DNA of 64,000 bases from Aeromonas hydrophila subsp. hydrophila ATCC 7966. GTDB lineage: Bacteria > Pseudomonadota > Gammaproteobacteria > Enterobacterales > Aeromonadaceae. This document shows, piece by piece, positions 45,175 to 54,917 of the stretch. Made by a program: the position numbers and the translations under genes. The stretch's first letter is position 1; each line of letters begins with the position of its first letter. The notes under the pieces were generated by a model. It worked only from the letters and a program-made list of their open reading frames with translations, was not told the origin of the DNA and did not search any database. The stretch is from positions 738,501 through 802,500 of the forward strand of contig NC_008570.1 in NCBI RefSeq assembly GCF_000014805.1, given 5' to 3'.

Positions 45175-46113
45175 TCAGGCCGGTCGCTGACCATCGTCGG
45201 CGCCAAGCGCCAGCACCATGCAGATCTCGCAGGCATCGTGGCCGGTGCAGCCAAGCGGGCCCGGCAGGTGCTCGAAGCCCAGGGATTCGTAGAGCGCGGT
45301 GGCCTCGCGCAGCACGGCGGTGGTCTCCAGGTAGCAGCGCTGATAACCGAGCGCGCGCGCCTCGTCCAGCGCCTGCAGCACCAGCCGGCGTCCCAGCCCC
45401 AGTCCGCGCAGGGAGGGCATGAAGTACATCTTCTGCAGCTCGCAGACTTGCCCCTCTTCCCCCGCCAGCGGCGCTATGCCGCCCCCGCCGAGAATGGTGC
45501 CATCCGGCCCCTCGATCACCCAGTAGCGGCTCTGCGCGCCCTGATAGGTCTCATGCAGCCGATCCAGATTGGGGTCGGCCACCCCGTAGCCCTTGTCGGC
45601 GGTGAGCCCGTATTCGGCGGAGACGGCACGGATCACGGCGGCGATATGGGGGTTGTCGGCGGCTGTGATGGGACGGATGCGGTAACCCTGCTGGCGACGG
45701 GCACGGGAGAGGGCGCTGCGATAGAGGCGCAGGCCGGTCCACAGCTGCTCACGCTCGGCGAGGGTGAGCTGGGCCAGGGTCTCTTCCATGGCGCTGTCCA
45801 TCTCCTGATGCAGATCCAGCAGCTGGGCCTGGCCGGCGATGGTGAGGCGCGCCTCCTTGCTGCGACCATCGGACGGATGGGGGTGCCAGCTGATGAGCTC
45901 GCGCTCGGCCAGGCGGGCCAGCGGGCGGCTGGCGTTGGACTTGTCGATGCGCAGCCGTTCGGCCAGTTGCTGGTTGGTGGCGGGGCCGCTCTCCAGCTCG
46001 ATCAGCAGATGGGCTTCGAGCGGACTGAGCGCCAGTTCGCCGCACTGCTGGGAGAGCATGCCGAGTTCACGTACCAGATCGCGCGACAGGGCGCGCAGGG
46101 GGCGGGGGTCCAT
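45175..46113 (-). CDS. fused MarR regulator-GNAT acetyltransferase
   Basis: 312 residues. A MarR-type winged helix (about 1-140; [24 protein letters not shown]) is fused to a GNAT domain (about 145-312; [41 protein letters not shown]). Fusions of this type occur in many bacteria, but their targets are mostly unknown; the C-terminal part ends with [13 protein letters not shown], a Cys/His-rich tail. Two inverted repeats immediately upstream suggest autoregulation. Confidence 0.9.
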   Translation of the reverse strand: MDPRPLRALSRDLVRELGMLSQQCGELALSPLEAHLLIELESGPATNQQLAERLRIDKSNASRPLARLAERELISWHPHPSDGRSKEARLTIAGQAQLLDLHQEMDSAMEETLAQLTLAEREQLWTGLRLYRSALSRARRQQGYRIRPITAADNPHIAAVIRAVSAEYGLTADKGYGVADPNLDRLHETYQGAQSRYWVIEGPDGTILGGGGIAPLAGEEGQVCELQKMYFMPSLRGLGLGRRLVLQALDEARALGYQRCYLETTAVLREATALYESLGFEHLPGPLGCTGHDACEICMVLALGADDGQRPA

Positions 46114-46129
46114 ATCAGGCTTCCTATTT

Positions 46130-46176
46130 GGTTGTCATCAACAACCAATATAGCCAACTAGTTGTTACTAGCAACT
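46130..46176. promoter_or_regulatory. two inverted repeats upstream of the MarR-GNAT gene
   Basis: GGTTGT-CATCA-ACAACC (46130-46146) and AGTTG-TTACTAG-CAACT (46160-46176) have centres 30 bases apart and share a GTTGT/ACAAC-like core, as expected for two MarR operators. They lie directly before the start codon at 46113. Confidence 0.6.
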
Positions 46177-46318
46177 TTTTTATTGGGTCAGCGAAGGATC
46201 ACGAAACCGGCGGGTATGACAAGCAGGCACAAAAAAGGGCCCGGGAGGGGGCCCAAACATTGGAAACCCGCGCGAGGGCGCGGATCCCATCCTTGGTCAG
46301 GCAAGGTGCTGGCGAGCG

Positions 46319-47356
46319 TTAGACCAGCTCGGCCAGCATGGTGTCGGCATAGGGAACCAGGGCGTCGCCCTGCTGCACTTTGGCGAGGTAGTCCGGGTTG
46401 GCGATAAGCGGGCGACCGATGGCGACGAGGTCGAAGCGGTCGGCCTTGATGGCCTCGGCTGCGGTCTCGGCGCTGTAGTTGCCCACCCCCACCAGATGGC
46501 CGTCGTAGCGGGCGCGCAGGTAGTCGGAAGCGCGGCCGTCCAGGTAGTCGAAGGTGAGGCTGTCATCGAAGATGCCCAGATGCACATAGGCCAGGTTGCG
46601 CTGGTTCAGCTCGGCCAGCAGGTGGTCGAACACGGCGCGATCCCGCGCATCCCCTTCGAGGTGCACATAGGCGCCGGGGGAGAGGCGCAGGCCCACCCGA
46701 TCCGCGCCGATGCGGGCATTGATGGCATCCACCACCTCCAGCGCGAAGCGGCTCATGTTCTCGGGGCTGCCACCGTAGTTGTCGGTGCGCAGGTTGCTGG
46801 CGTGGTGCAGGAACTGATCGATGAGGTAGCCGTTGGCACCGTGGATCTCCACCCCGTCAAAGCCCGCTTCGATGGCGTTGGCGGCGGCCTGGGCGTAATC
46901 CTCGACCAGCTGGGAGATTTCGCTCTCGGTCAGGGCGCGCGGTACCTGATAGACCAGCTCGCGCATGCGCGGCACAGTGCCCTCATGGGCGACGGCAGAG
47001 GGGGCCAGCACTTCGGCGTGGTGGAAGAAGGGGTGGGAGAGACGACCCACGTGCCACAGCTGGGCGAAGATCTTGCCGCCGTTGGCATGCACGGCGCCGG
47101 TCACTTTCTTCCAGCCGGCGATCTGCTCGGCGCTGTAGATCCCCGGGGTATTGGGGTAACCCTGCCCGTCCGGCCGGATGATGGTGGCTTCGGAGATGAT
47201 GAGGCCGATGTCGGCGCGGCGCGCGTAATAGGCGGCCATCTGCTCGGTCGGCACCAGGCCCGGGCCTGCCATACAGCGGGTGAGGGGAGCCATCATGAAA
47301 CGGTTGGCGAGGGTGAGGGTGTCGTTGAGGCGATAGGGCTGAAACAGGGTATTCAT
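46319..47356 (-). CDS. nemA: Old Yellow Enzyme-family alkene reductase (NemA-like)
   Basis: 345 residues, FMN-dependent ene-reductase that reduces electrophilic alkenes such as N-ethylmaleimide, and nitro compounds. Family features: MMAPLTRCMAGPGLVPTE near the N-terminus (FMN contact), the substrate His/Asn pair in EIHGANGYLIDQFL, and the C-terminal VAIGRPLIANPDYL. AGGA is nine bases before the ATG at 47356. It is divergent from a TetR regulator, with matching operators and a promoter. Other ene reductases are alternatives to the exact name. Confidence 0.88.
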   Translation of the reverse strand: MNTLFQPYRLNDTLTLANRFMMAPLTRCMAGPGLVPTEQMAAYYARRADIGLIISEATIIRPDGQGYPNTPGIYSAEQIAGWKKVTGAVHANGGKIFAQLWHVGRLSHPFFHHAEVLAPSAVAHEGTVPRMRELVYQVPRALTESEISQLVEDYAQAAANAIEAGFDGVEIHGANGYLIDQFLHHASNLRTDNYGGSPENMSRFALEVVDAINARIGADRVGLRLSPGAYVHLEGDARDRAVFDHLLAELNQRNLAYVHLGIFDDSLTFDYLDGRASDYLRARYDGHLVGVGNYSAETAAEAIKADRFDLVAIGRPLIANPDYLAKVQQGDALVPYADTMLAELV

Positions 47357-47382
47357 GATCGTCTGTCCTGAGGGAGTGATTC

Positions 47383-47398
47383 TTGAACGTGCATTCAA
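47383..47398. promoter_or_regulatory. operator 1 of the nemA-tetR intergenic region
   Basis: TTGAACGTGCATTCAA: inverted repeat TTGAA(C/T)G-N2-C(A/G)TTCAA. It covers the predicted nemA -10. A near-identical copy lies 46 bases away. Confidence 0.7.
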
Positions 47399-47421
47399 GA
47401 CGTTTTTTGTTTTGTGTGCAA
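47393..47421 (-). promoter_or_regulatory. predicted sigma-70 promoter of nemA
   Basis: On the minus strand TTGCAC (47416-47421) and TTGAAT (47393-47398) are 17 bases apart. The -10 overlaps operator 1. Confidence 0.5.
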
Positions 47422-47428
47422 GTCTTTT

Positions 47429-47444
47429 TTGAACGAGCATTCAA
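47429..47444. promoter_or_regulatory. operator 2 of the nemA-tetR intergenic region
   Basis: TTGAACGAGCATTCAA, differing from operator 1 at one position. It lies upstream of the nemA -35 and about 100 bases before tetR. Confidence 0.7.
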
Positions 47445-47544
47445 CATGGGTTGGTGTTGCCGGCCCGCTGGGGTAAACTTGCCGCCCTCTTATTTCCCCT
47501 CGCCGGCCCCTGGTCGGTGAATCCGCTTTTTCAACGGAGAAACC

Positions 47545-48111
47545 ATGCGCAGCGCCGAGTTCAACCGGGACGACGTCTTGCGAAATGCCATGGAGGCATT
47601 TCGGGCCAAGGGTTACGCCAAGACCACCATGCAGGAGCTGGTGGCGGCGACCGGGTTGCATCCGGGCAGCCTCTACGCGGCGTTTGGCAACAAACGCGGC
47701 CTGCTGCTGGCGGCGGTCGATCACTATGTGCAGGAGAAGAGCGCCCTGCGGCACAGCTTCTTCGCCGCCGCGAGCCCGCTGGCGGGGGTGCAGGCCTACC
47801 TCGAGCAGGTGGTGAACGACGCCCTCTGCGGCACCTGTCTGGTGACCCGCACCCTGATGGAGCTGGCAGAGCAGGACGAAGAGCTGCACCTGAAGCTCAA
47901 GGCCATCTATGGCGAGCTGGATGCCGATCTGGCGGCGGTGCTGAGCCTGGCCCTCGAGCGCGGCGAGCTGGCGGCCGGGCGCGACATCCCGACCCTGACC
48001 GCCTTCCTGCTCATCAACATTCAGGGCCTGGTCACCTTCGCCCAGTGCCGCCCCGATCCCGCCCTGCTGGGCGGCGTGGTCACCCAGTTGATGACGGCCC
48101 TGCGGGCGTAA
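47545..48111 (+). CDS. TetR-family transcriptional regulator
   Basis: 188 residues. N-terminal helix-turn-helix: TMQELVAATGLHPGSLYAAFGNKRGLL. The ligand domain has CGTCLVTRTLMEL, with two Cys spaced by two residues; E. coli NemR, which controls nemA, senses electrophiles by Cys oxidation, so a similar function is attractive. Divergent from the Old Yellow Enzyme gene with two shared operators. Sequence similarity to NemR itself was not tested. GGAG is located seven bases before the ATG. Confidence 0.9.
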   Translation: MRSAEFNRDDVLRNAMEAFRAKGYAKTTMQELVAATGLHPGSLYAAFGNKRGLLLAAVDHYVQEKSALRHSFFAAASPLAGVQAYLEQVVNDALCGTCLVTRTLMELAEQDEELHLKLKAIYGELDADLAAVLSLALERGELAAGRDIPTLTAFLLINIQGLVTFAQCRPDPALLGGVVTQLMTALRA

Positions 48112-48120
48112 TGCGCCGCC

Positions 48121-48162
48121 CATAAACAACCATGGCTCCCGCGGGAGCCATGGTTGTTTATG
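48121..48162. repeat. perfect 42-bp palindrome
   Basis: Two 21-base arms are exactly complementary with no spacer; the centre is CCCGCGGG. It lies nine bases after the tetR stop and before the convergent LysR gene, so it could be a terminator, but no T-run follows. Confidence 0.85.
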
Positions 48163-48186
48163 GGGATGTCATACACCGCCGGGTTG

Positions 48187-48229
48187 TTTGCTCCCTTCTC
48201 CCCTTGCGGGAGAAGGGTTGGGGATGAGG
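48187..48229. repeat. dispersed CCCTTCTCC/GGGAGAAGG repeat, copy 1
   Basis: CCCTTCTCCCCTTGCGGGAG and the following AAGGGTTGGGGATGAGG form a hairpin with a GATGAGGG tail. A copy in inverse orientation is found near 53.6 kb. Repeats of this type are common in many bacterial genomes. Confidence 0.7.
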
Positions 48230-48250
48230 GGGAGGTCACACGCCGCCGGG

Positions 48251-49207
48251 TTACTCCGGATTCACCAGCTCCTTCATCAAATCCTTCAGCCACACCAGCG
48301 CGGGTTGCTGCGCGTGAACGGGATGCCAGACGCAGTTGAGGTGATAATCCGGCACATCTTCGGGCAGCGGCAGGCTTTTCAGCGGCCAGTGGCTGGCGAG
48401 CAGCTCGGCCACCATGCTGGGCAGCACCAGCAGGTGATCGCTCTGGCTGACGATGGCAGCGGCGGACATATAGCTCTGGCTGTTGACCGAGATGGTGCGA
48501 CTGAAGCCCAGTGTCTTCAGATAGCGGTCGAGGCTCGCCTCCGAGGTGCCAAGTGGCGAGTGGAACACGTGGGGCATCTCGATCAGCTGCGCCAAGCTGA
48601 TGCGCTCGGCCAGGATCGCCGGCTCATCCCCACTCTCTGCGAGCGCCGGGGCGGCCATCGGCAGATCGGCGCGCACCAGCCCGGCCAGCGGCTCGGTGAG
48701 CCAGGTCTCCTTGCCGAGATACCCAGGCACCTGCATGTATTCGTCAAAGCCGAGCACCAGATCGATTTCGCCGCTCGCCAGCTCGGCTTCGGGCAGGGTG
48801 TCGCGCAAGATGCGGATCTCGATGGTGACTGCGGGCGCCAGCCGTTTGAGGCGCTGGATGAGCGGCGGGATCAGTACGCACTCCACGTAATCCGTGGTGC
48901 AGAGCACGAAGCGGCGCTTCGACTGGCTCGGCTCGAACACCTCCTCGTCGCTGAGTTGCTGCTCTAGCAGCCGCAGCGCCTGCTGTACACCAAGATGCAG
49001 TCGCTGCGCGCGCGGGGTTGGCAGCATTCCTTGCGGGGTGCGCACCAGCAGGGGATCGCCAAAGAAGGTGCGCAGACGATTGAGCGCATGGCTCATGGCG
49101 GGCTGGCTGATAAAGAGGGTTTCGGCGGCGCGGGTGACGCTGCCCTGCGCCATCAGGGCGTCAAAGGCGAGCAGCAGGTTGAGGTCGAGCTGGTGCAGTT
49201 TCATCAA
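48251..49207 (-). CDS. LysR-family transcriptional regulator
   Basis: 318 residues. N-terminal winged helix-turn-helix ([42 protein letters not shown]), followed by a periplasmic-binding-like ligand domain (about 95-310) including [17 protein letters not shown] and [16 protein letters not shown]. Of the NodD/LeuO-like subgroup by N-terminal sequence. The start may be the second ATG (49204). It is divergent from aguA, 150 bases away, so control of agmatine/polyamine genes is possible. Confidence 0.9.
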   Translation of the reverse strand: MMKLHQLDLNLLLAFDALMAQGSVTRAAETLFISQPAMSHALNRLRTFFGDPLLVRTPQGMLPTPRAQRLHLGVQQALRLLEQQLSDEEVFEPSQSKRRFVLCTTDYVECVLIPPLIQRLKRLAPAVTIEIRILRDTLPEAELASGEIDLVLGFDEYMQVPGYLGKETWLTEPLAGLVRADLPMAAPALAESGDEPAILAERISLAQLIEMPHVFHSPLGTSEASLDRYLKTLGFSRTISVNSQSYMSAAAIVSQSDHLLVLPSMVAELLASHWPLKSLPLPEDVPDYHLNCVWHPVHAQQPALVWLKDLMKELVNPE

Positions 49208-49357
49208 GATTATTTGCCAGGCTTATGGGACAATCCATCCTATTCATTTGATGGATGTGAGCGCAACTTCTTACACTGCGACCACTGTTATTTTTCCAGG
49301 ATCCCCGCGCCGCGTTTTCACGCCTGCGGGGTCTCAATCCATGCAAGGAGCCTTGCG

Positions 49358-50455
49358 ATGAGCATCAAGACCATGAACACCACGCCGGCCGCTGACGGCT
49401 TCACCATGCCAGCCGAGTGGGCACACCAGCAGGCCGTCTGGATGATCTGGCCGTTTCGCCCGGACAACTGGCGTGAGGCCGGTCGCTTCGCGCAAGCCAC
49501 CTTTGCCAAGGTGGCGGATGCCATTGGGCAAGCGACCCCGGTCTTTATGGGGGTACCGGCCCAGTTTATGGAGCAGGCTCGCGCAATCATGCCTGCCCAT
49601 GTCACCCTGGTCGAGATGAACAGCGATGACTGCTGGGCCCGCGACAGCGGCCCCACCATCGTCACCAACGCGGCCGGCGAGTGCCGTGGGGTGGATTGGG
49701 GCTTCAACGCCTGGGGTGGCCACAAGGGCGGTCTCTACTACCCGTGGGATCAAGACGAGCAAGTGGCGGCCCAGATGCTGGCACAGCACGGCATGGCCCG
49801 TTACGACGCGCCGCTCATTCTGGAAGGGGGCTCCATCCATGTCGACGGCGAAGGCACCTGCCTGACCACCGCCGAGTGCCTGCTCAACGAAAACCGCAAC
49901 CCGCACCTGAGCAAAGAGCAGATCGAAGCGCACCTGCGCGACTATCTGGGTGTGCAGAGCTTTATCTGGCTGGACGAAGGCGTCTACATGGACGAGACCG
50001 ACGGCCACATCGACAACATGTGCTGCTTCGTGCGTCCGGGTGAAGTGGCCCTGCACTGGACTGACGACCAGAACGATCCCCAGTACGCCCGCTCCGTGGC
50101 CGCCCTCAAGGTGCTGGAAGCGGCGGTCGATGCCAAGGGTCGCAAGCTGAAAGTGTGGAAGCTGCCCCAGCCAGGCCCGCTCTACTGCACTCAGGAAGAG
50201 TCTGCCGGTGTCGAGAGCGGTACCGGTGTGCCGCGCGAGGCAGAAGGGCGTCTGGCCGGCTCCTATGTGAACTTCCTCATCACCAACGATCGCATCGTCT
50301 ACCCGCTGCTGGATGCCGCCACCGACGGCGAAGCCCAGCGCATTCTGGAAGAGATCTTCCCGGAGCATAAGGTCGTCGGCGTGCCGGCCCGCGAGATCCT
50401 GCTGGGCGGTGGCAATATCCACTGCATTACCCAGCAGATCCCTTCAGGTCAGTAA
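49358..50455 (+). CDS. aguA: agmatine deiminase
   Basis: 365 residues. The enzyme hydrolyses agmatine to N-carbamoylputrescine and ammonia, giving a route to putrescine. Family motifs: catalytic Cys in [11 protein letters not shown] near the C-terminus, [14 protein letters not shown] (substrate-binding Asp), and [16 protein letters not shown] is seven bases before the ATG at 49358; the frame is open much further upstream but this is antisense to the LysR gene. The next gene encodes an amidase-signature protein rather than the usual nitrilase-type AguB, so the second step of the pathway is not obvious here. Confidence 0.94.
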   Translation: MSIKTMNTTPAADGFTMPAEWAHQQAVWMIWPFRPDNWREAGRFAQATFAKVADAIGQATPVFMGVPAQFMEQARAIMPAHVTLVEMNSDDCWARDSGPTIVTNAAGECRGVDWGFNAWGGHKGGLYYPWDQDEQVAAQMLAQHGMARYDAPLILEGGSIHVDGEGTCLTTAECLLNENRNPHLSKEQIEAHLRDYLGVQSFIWLDEGVYMDETDGHIDNMCCFVRPGEVALHWTDDQNDPQYARSVAALKVLEAAVDAKGRKLKVWKLPQPGPLYCTQEESAGVESGTGVPREAEGRLAGSYVNFLITNDRIVYPLLDAATDGEAQRILEEIFPEHKVVGVPAREILLGGGNIHCITQQIPSGQ

Positions 50456-50479
50456 GCTGGTCGAAGAGTGTAGACATTC

Positions 50480-50502
50480 AAAACCCCACGCCGTGGGGTT
50501 TT
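50480..50502 (+). terminator. terminator after aguA
   Basis: AAAACCCCACG-CCG-TGGGGTTTTA; 7-bp stem with A and T runs, so partial read-through or bidirectional use are possible. Confidence 0.8.
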
Positions 50503-50581
50503 ATCTCTTGATGACGTGATGGTCGCAGGCGCTGATGCGGCGATCATCATGACAAACCGTCACCCTTTACAGGAGATCCCC

Positions 50582-52285
50582 ATGATCGAAGTGACCGAGG
50601 TTTCCATTGCCGAGCTGCGCGGTGCGCTCGAAGCAGGCCACACCACAGCGGTCGAACTGGTCAAGGCCTATCTGGCCCGTATCGAGGCTTACAACGGCCC
50701 CGAGACTGCCACCAAGCTCAACGCCCTCGTGGTGCCCAATCCCGATGCGCTGAAAGAGGCGCAAGCGTCTGATGCGCGCCGTGCCCGTGGCGAAACTCTG
50801 GGGCCGCTCGACGGCATCCCCTACACCGCCAAAGACAGCTATCTGGTCAAGGGGCTGACCGCCGCCTCCGGCAGCCCGGCCTTCAAGGATCTGGTGGCCC
50901 AGCGCGATGCCTTCACCGTTGAGCGCCTGCGCGCCGCCGGTGCCATCTGCCTTGGCAAAACCAATATGCCGCCGATGGCCAATGGCGGCATGCAGCGCGG
51001 CGTCTATGGCCGTGCCGAGAGCCCCTACAACGCCGACTACCTGACCGCGCCGTTTGCCTCCGGCTCTTCCAACGGGGCTGGTACCGCCACCGCCGCCAGC
51101 TTCTCCGCCTTTGGTCTGGCGGAAGAGACCTGGTCGAGCGGCCGTGGCCCGGCCTCCAACAACGGCCTGTGCGCCTACACCCCGTCCCGTGGCGTCATCT
51201 CGGTGCGCGGCAACTGGCCGCTGACTCCGACCATGGATGTGGTGGTGCCCTATGCCCGCACCATGGCCGATCTGTTGGAAGTGCTCGATGTAGTGGTCGC
51301 CGACGATGCCGACACCCGTGGCGATCTCTGGCGCATGCAGCCCTGGGTTCAGCTGCCCAAGGCCTCTGAAGTGCGTCCGGCTTCCTATCTGGAGCTGGCC
51401 GCCAAGCCCGATGCCCTCAAGGGCAAGCGCCTCGGCGTGCCGCGCATGTTTATCAACAAGGATGAACTGGCCGGCACCAGCGAAAACCCCGGTATCGGCG
51501 GCCCGACTGGTCAGCGCATCCATACCCGCGACTCCGTGATTGCCCTGTGGGAGCAGGCCCGTCAGGCACTGGAAGCCGCGGGCGCCGAAGTTATCGAGGT
51601 GGACTTCCCGCTGGTTTCCAACTGCGAAGGGGACAGACCCGGCGCGCCGACCGTGTTCAATCGCGGCATCGTGAGTCCTGAGTTTCTCAACGACGAGCTG
51701 TGGGAGCTCTCCGGCTGGGCGTTCGACGACTTCCTGCGCGCCAACGGCGATCCCAAACTCAACAAGCTGGCCGATGTGGATGGCCCCCAGATCTTCCCCC
51801 ACGATCCGGGCACCTTGCCGAACCGCGAGGGTGATCTGGCGGCGGGCATGGACGAGTACGTCAACATGGCCAAGCGCGGTCTCAAGCGCTTTGACGAGAT
51901 TGCCTCGGTGCCGGACGGTCTGTGTGGGCTGGAGCAGACCCGCAAGCTGGATCTGGAGGACTGGATGGACGGGCTCAAGCTCGACGCCGTGCTGTTCCCC
52001 ACCGTCGCTGACGTCGCCCCGGCCGATGCGGATGTAAATCCGGCCTCCGCCGATATCGCCTGGAGCAATGGCATCTGGGTTGCCAACGGCAACCTCGCTA
52101 TCCGCCACCTCGGCGTGCCGACCGTCACCGTTCCTATGGGCATCATGGCCGATATCGGTATGCCGGTGGGCCTGACCTTCGCCGGCCGCGCCTATGACGA
52201 CAATAACCTGCTGCGCTTTGCCTCGGCCTTCGAGTCCACCGGCAGCAAGCGTATGGTGCCACCACGGACACCGCCGTTGGGGTGA
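50582..52285 (+). CDS. amidase-signature family hydrolase
   Basis: 567 residues. The amidase signature core is visible: catalytic Lys in DGIPYTAKDSYLVKG (about 83), then the Ser-rich region FASGSSNGAG (about 167) and TWSSGRGPASNNG (about 190), which gives the cis-Ser and nucleophile Ser, although the usual GxDTGGSIR is replaced by ETWSSGRGP. The enzyme should hydrolyse an amide. The gene follows aguA after a terminator, with AGGAGATC before the ATG at 50582. Because AguA makes N-carbamoylputrescine, the amidase could act on this or on an unrelated amide; this is inference. Confidence 0.85.
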   Translation: MIEVTEVSIAELRGALEAGHTTAVELVKAYLARIEAYNGPETATKLNALVVPNPDALKEAQASDARRARGETLGPLDGIPYTAKDSYLVKGLTAASGSPAFKDLVAQRDAFTVERLRAAGAICLGKTNMPPMANGGMQRGVYGRAESPYNADYLTAPFASGSSNGAGTATAASFSAFGLAEETWSSGRGPASNNGLCAYTPSRGVISVRGNWPLTPTMDVVVPYARTMADLLEVLDVVVADDADTRGDLWRMQPWVQLPKASEVRPASYLELAAKPDALKGKRLGVPRMFINKDELAGTSENPGIGGPTGQRIHTRDSVIALWEQARQALEAAGAEVIEVDFPLVSNCEGDRPGAPTVFNRGIVSPEFLNDELWELSGWAFDDFLRANGDPKLNKLADVDGPQIFPHDPGTLPNREGDLAAGMDEYVNMAKRGLKRFDEIASVPDGLCGLEQTRKLDLEDWMDGLKLDAVLFPTVADVAPADADVNPASADIAWSNGIWVANGNLAIRHLGVPTVTVPMGIMADIGMPVGLTFAGRAYDDNNLLRFASAFESTGSKRMVPPRTPPLG

Positions 52286-52335
52286 TTGGTGGCTGGGGCT
52301 ACATATCTCGTGTTAGCCCGGTGATAACGAAAACA

Positions 52336-52365
52336 AAACCACCCGCCATTTGGGTGGTTTTTTTA
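52336..52365 (+). terminator. Rho-independent terminator after the amidase gene
   Basis: AACCACCC-GCCATTT-GGGTGG followed by TTTTTTTATTTT; located 50 bases behind the stop codon. Confidence 0.93.
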
Positions 52366-52510
52366 TTTTCAGTGTAGAGAGATCAGAATGGAAAGGAGCA
52401 GGTACGGCGCTAAGTTTGTGGAAACTAGGGAAGACTGCGTGTTCTCGATCAGTAACATTATTTCAGTGCCTATAGGGGCCCTAGATTTATGAACGAAGTT
52501 TGTAGCCTCA

Positions 52511-52583
52511 TCTAACCTCAAAAGTTAGAGCTGCTATCAACGATCATGCCACTGAGAAAGGCTTTTTAGGGGGAGATAGCAGC
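52511..52583. repeat. two adjoining stem-loops
   Basis: TCTAAC-CTCAAAA-GTTAGA is directly followed by GCTGCTATC, whose exact complement GATAGCAGC is 36 bases further. Adjoining structures in an otherwise gene-free region suggest a structured RNA or mobile-element end. Confidence 0.4.
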
Positions 52584-52676
52584 ACACTCAACTTACATTT
52601 ACGATACATACTGAAGGGGTATTATCTCAATAGTATATATTAAAAATCTCTACTATTATGCCACAATTATATATCT

Positions 52677-53246
52677 TTATAAGCTAGTGGGTTCAATAAT
52701 TTCTTCATATATCAACTGACCATGATCAATTTTATTGAAATCAATATCAATGGAAGATTCATTTCCAGAGAAATCTTTGAACTTAAACCTTACGACACTT
52801 ACTTTATCTGTCGTCGCTTTATCCACGACAAAAGGCATAAAGACGTGTTGAGCTGTATCTTTCTGAAATACACATACATTGGGAAAAAGTAACTCTCTCG
52901 GGGGCGATATCTTATGAGGAACACCATTGATATCAGAGGTTATATTCCGTGGAACAAAAATCCTTCCTGGAAAACAGCTACCATTTATATATTTTACAGA
53001 TATCTCAACATCTTTGGGGTGAAAATTTCTGCCCAATGATGATACGCTCAATTTATATAAATATAGAATTCCAGCAGAAATTACCTCTCCGGTTTTATTG
53101 TCTGTCATTGTCATATTATCAATACTTATGCAAGAGATAACTTTCCCAACTAATTTAGCCTTTCTGAATTTTTCATAAAAATACGGAGAAAGCCATGCAG
53201 ATGCACCGACAAAACTTGCTACCATAGTTAGCGTTTCTTTATCCAT
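52677..53246 (-). CDS. orphan protein in an AT-rich island
   Basis: 189 residues, no recognised family. It begins MDKETLTMVASFVGASAWLSPYFY, a single hydrophobic segment of about 18 residues, followed by a soluble region with beta-strand patterning (VSVVRFKFKDFSGNESSIDIDF) that may be an Ig-like or jelly-roll fold. Base composition is far lower in G+C than the neighbouring genes and codon use is A/T-ending, so recent transfer is likely. No ribosome binding site is strong (TAGCGTTTC before the start). It is alone on its strand. A phage defence or mobile-element cargo function is possible but unsupported. Confidence 0.7.
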   Translation of the reverse strand: MDKETLTMVASFVGASAWLSPYFYEKFRKAKLVGKVISCISIDNMTMTDNKTGEVISAGILYLYKLSVSSLGRNFHPKDVEISVKYINGSCFPGRIFVPRNITSDINGVPHKISPPRELLFPNVCVFQKDTAQHVFMPFVVDKATTDKVSVVRFKFKDFSGNESSIDIDFNKIDHGQLIYEEIIEPTSL

Positions 53247-53453
53247 GTTGATTTATAAATCCATTCTGGTTGGTGTTATGTTTACTTGGTGAATTATTAC
53301 TTGTTAACGCGTTTCTGTATTGTCTATTAAATTATGAATTAGAGATTTTTAATGTATTTTTTGCGATATGATATATCAATAAATCCTCATCAGTCCATAG
53401 ACGTCTTCAACGTGTTGGGGGGGGCTAGCTAAGCGAATTTTGACGATGAAGAA

Positions 53454-53531
53454 ATGAAGCTACTATGCAGCCCTTGTTGTAAGGAACGATCCGTTTTGTG
53501 CCATGGTAAACTGACGATTGCGCTGTGCTAA
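53454..53531 (+). pseudogene. possible transposase zinc-ribbon remnant
   Basis: A 25-codon ORF reading MKLLCSPCCKERSVLCHGK has a Cys-x2-Cys pattern and Gly-Lys as in the N-terminal zinc ribbon of IS1-type InsA proteins. It ends at TAA soon after. There are no inverted terminal repeats. Weak evidence. Confidence 0.25.
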
Positions 53532-53574
53532 TCATCTCTAAATCATTGGGTTTATTACATGCATTTGGCATTTT

Positions 53575-53625
53575 TCTCCCCCTCTCCCCCTCACCCCATC
53601 CCTTCTCCCGCAGGAGGAGAAGGGG
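53575..53625. repeat. dispersed repeat, copy 2
   Basis: CTCCCCCTCACCCCATCCCT and TCTCCCGCAGGAGGAGAAGG are inverse to copy 1 near 48.2 kb. A related CTCCCTCGAGAGAGGGCCAG element is at about 53706-53735. Confidence 0.65.
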
Positions 53626-53734
53626 GCAGATATGCCCTGCTGTGATTGTGTGTTGGCTATGTGGTGCTGGTGAGTATAAGTGGTTTGGTTATGGCACTTT
53701 CCATCTCCTCTCCCTCGAGAGAGGGCCAGGGTGA

Positions 53735-54754
<1,020 letters not shown>

Positions 54755-54917
54755 GCTGGCGCGGCGGCAGCCTAATGACGCGCTGGACGCACTAAAGAAG
54801 GCACCCGGCCGGGCGTTTCTGGCAGGGGGACGCCCTTGCCTCCAGTTTCGGGCTGTTCAAGGGCGGCCCCCTTTCATAAGATGGGCCTCTCTTCACGCAG
54901 TTAGCGGGCCTTTCGTG

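Larger units (their letters stand above)
52286..52676. other. AT-rich intergenic region with terminator and hairpins
   Basis: A terminator (52336-52365), then AT-rich sequence with two clustered inverted repeats: TCTAAC/GTTAGA (52511-52529) and GCTGCTATC/GATAGCAGC (52530-52583). No ORF is convincing. A small RNA is possible. Confidence 0.55.

Noticed and set aside
52511..52529. integron attC-like site
   Set aside because: ATCTAAC fits RYYYAAC, but GTTAGAG does not fit GTTRRRY and the two are only a few bases apart, far below attC length; no cassette array or integrase is present.
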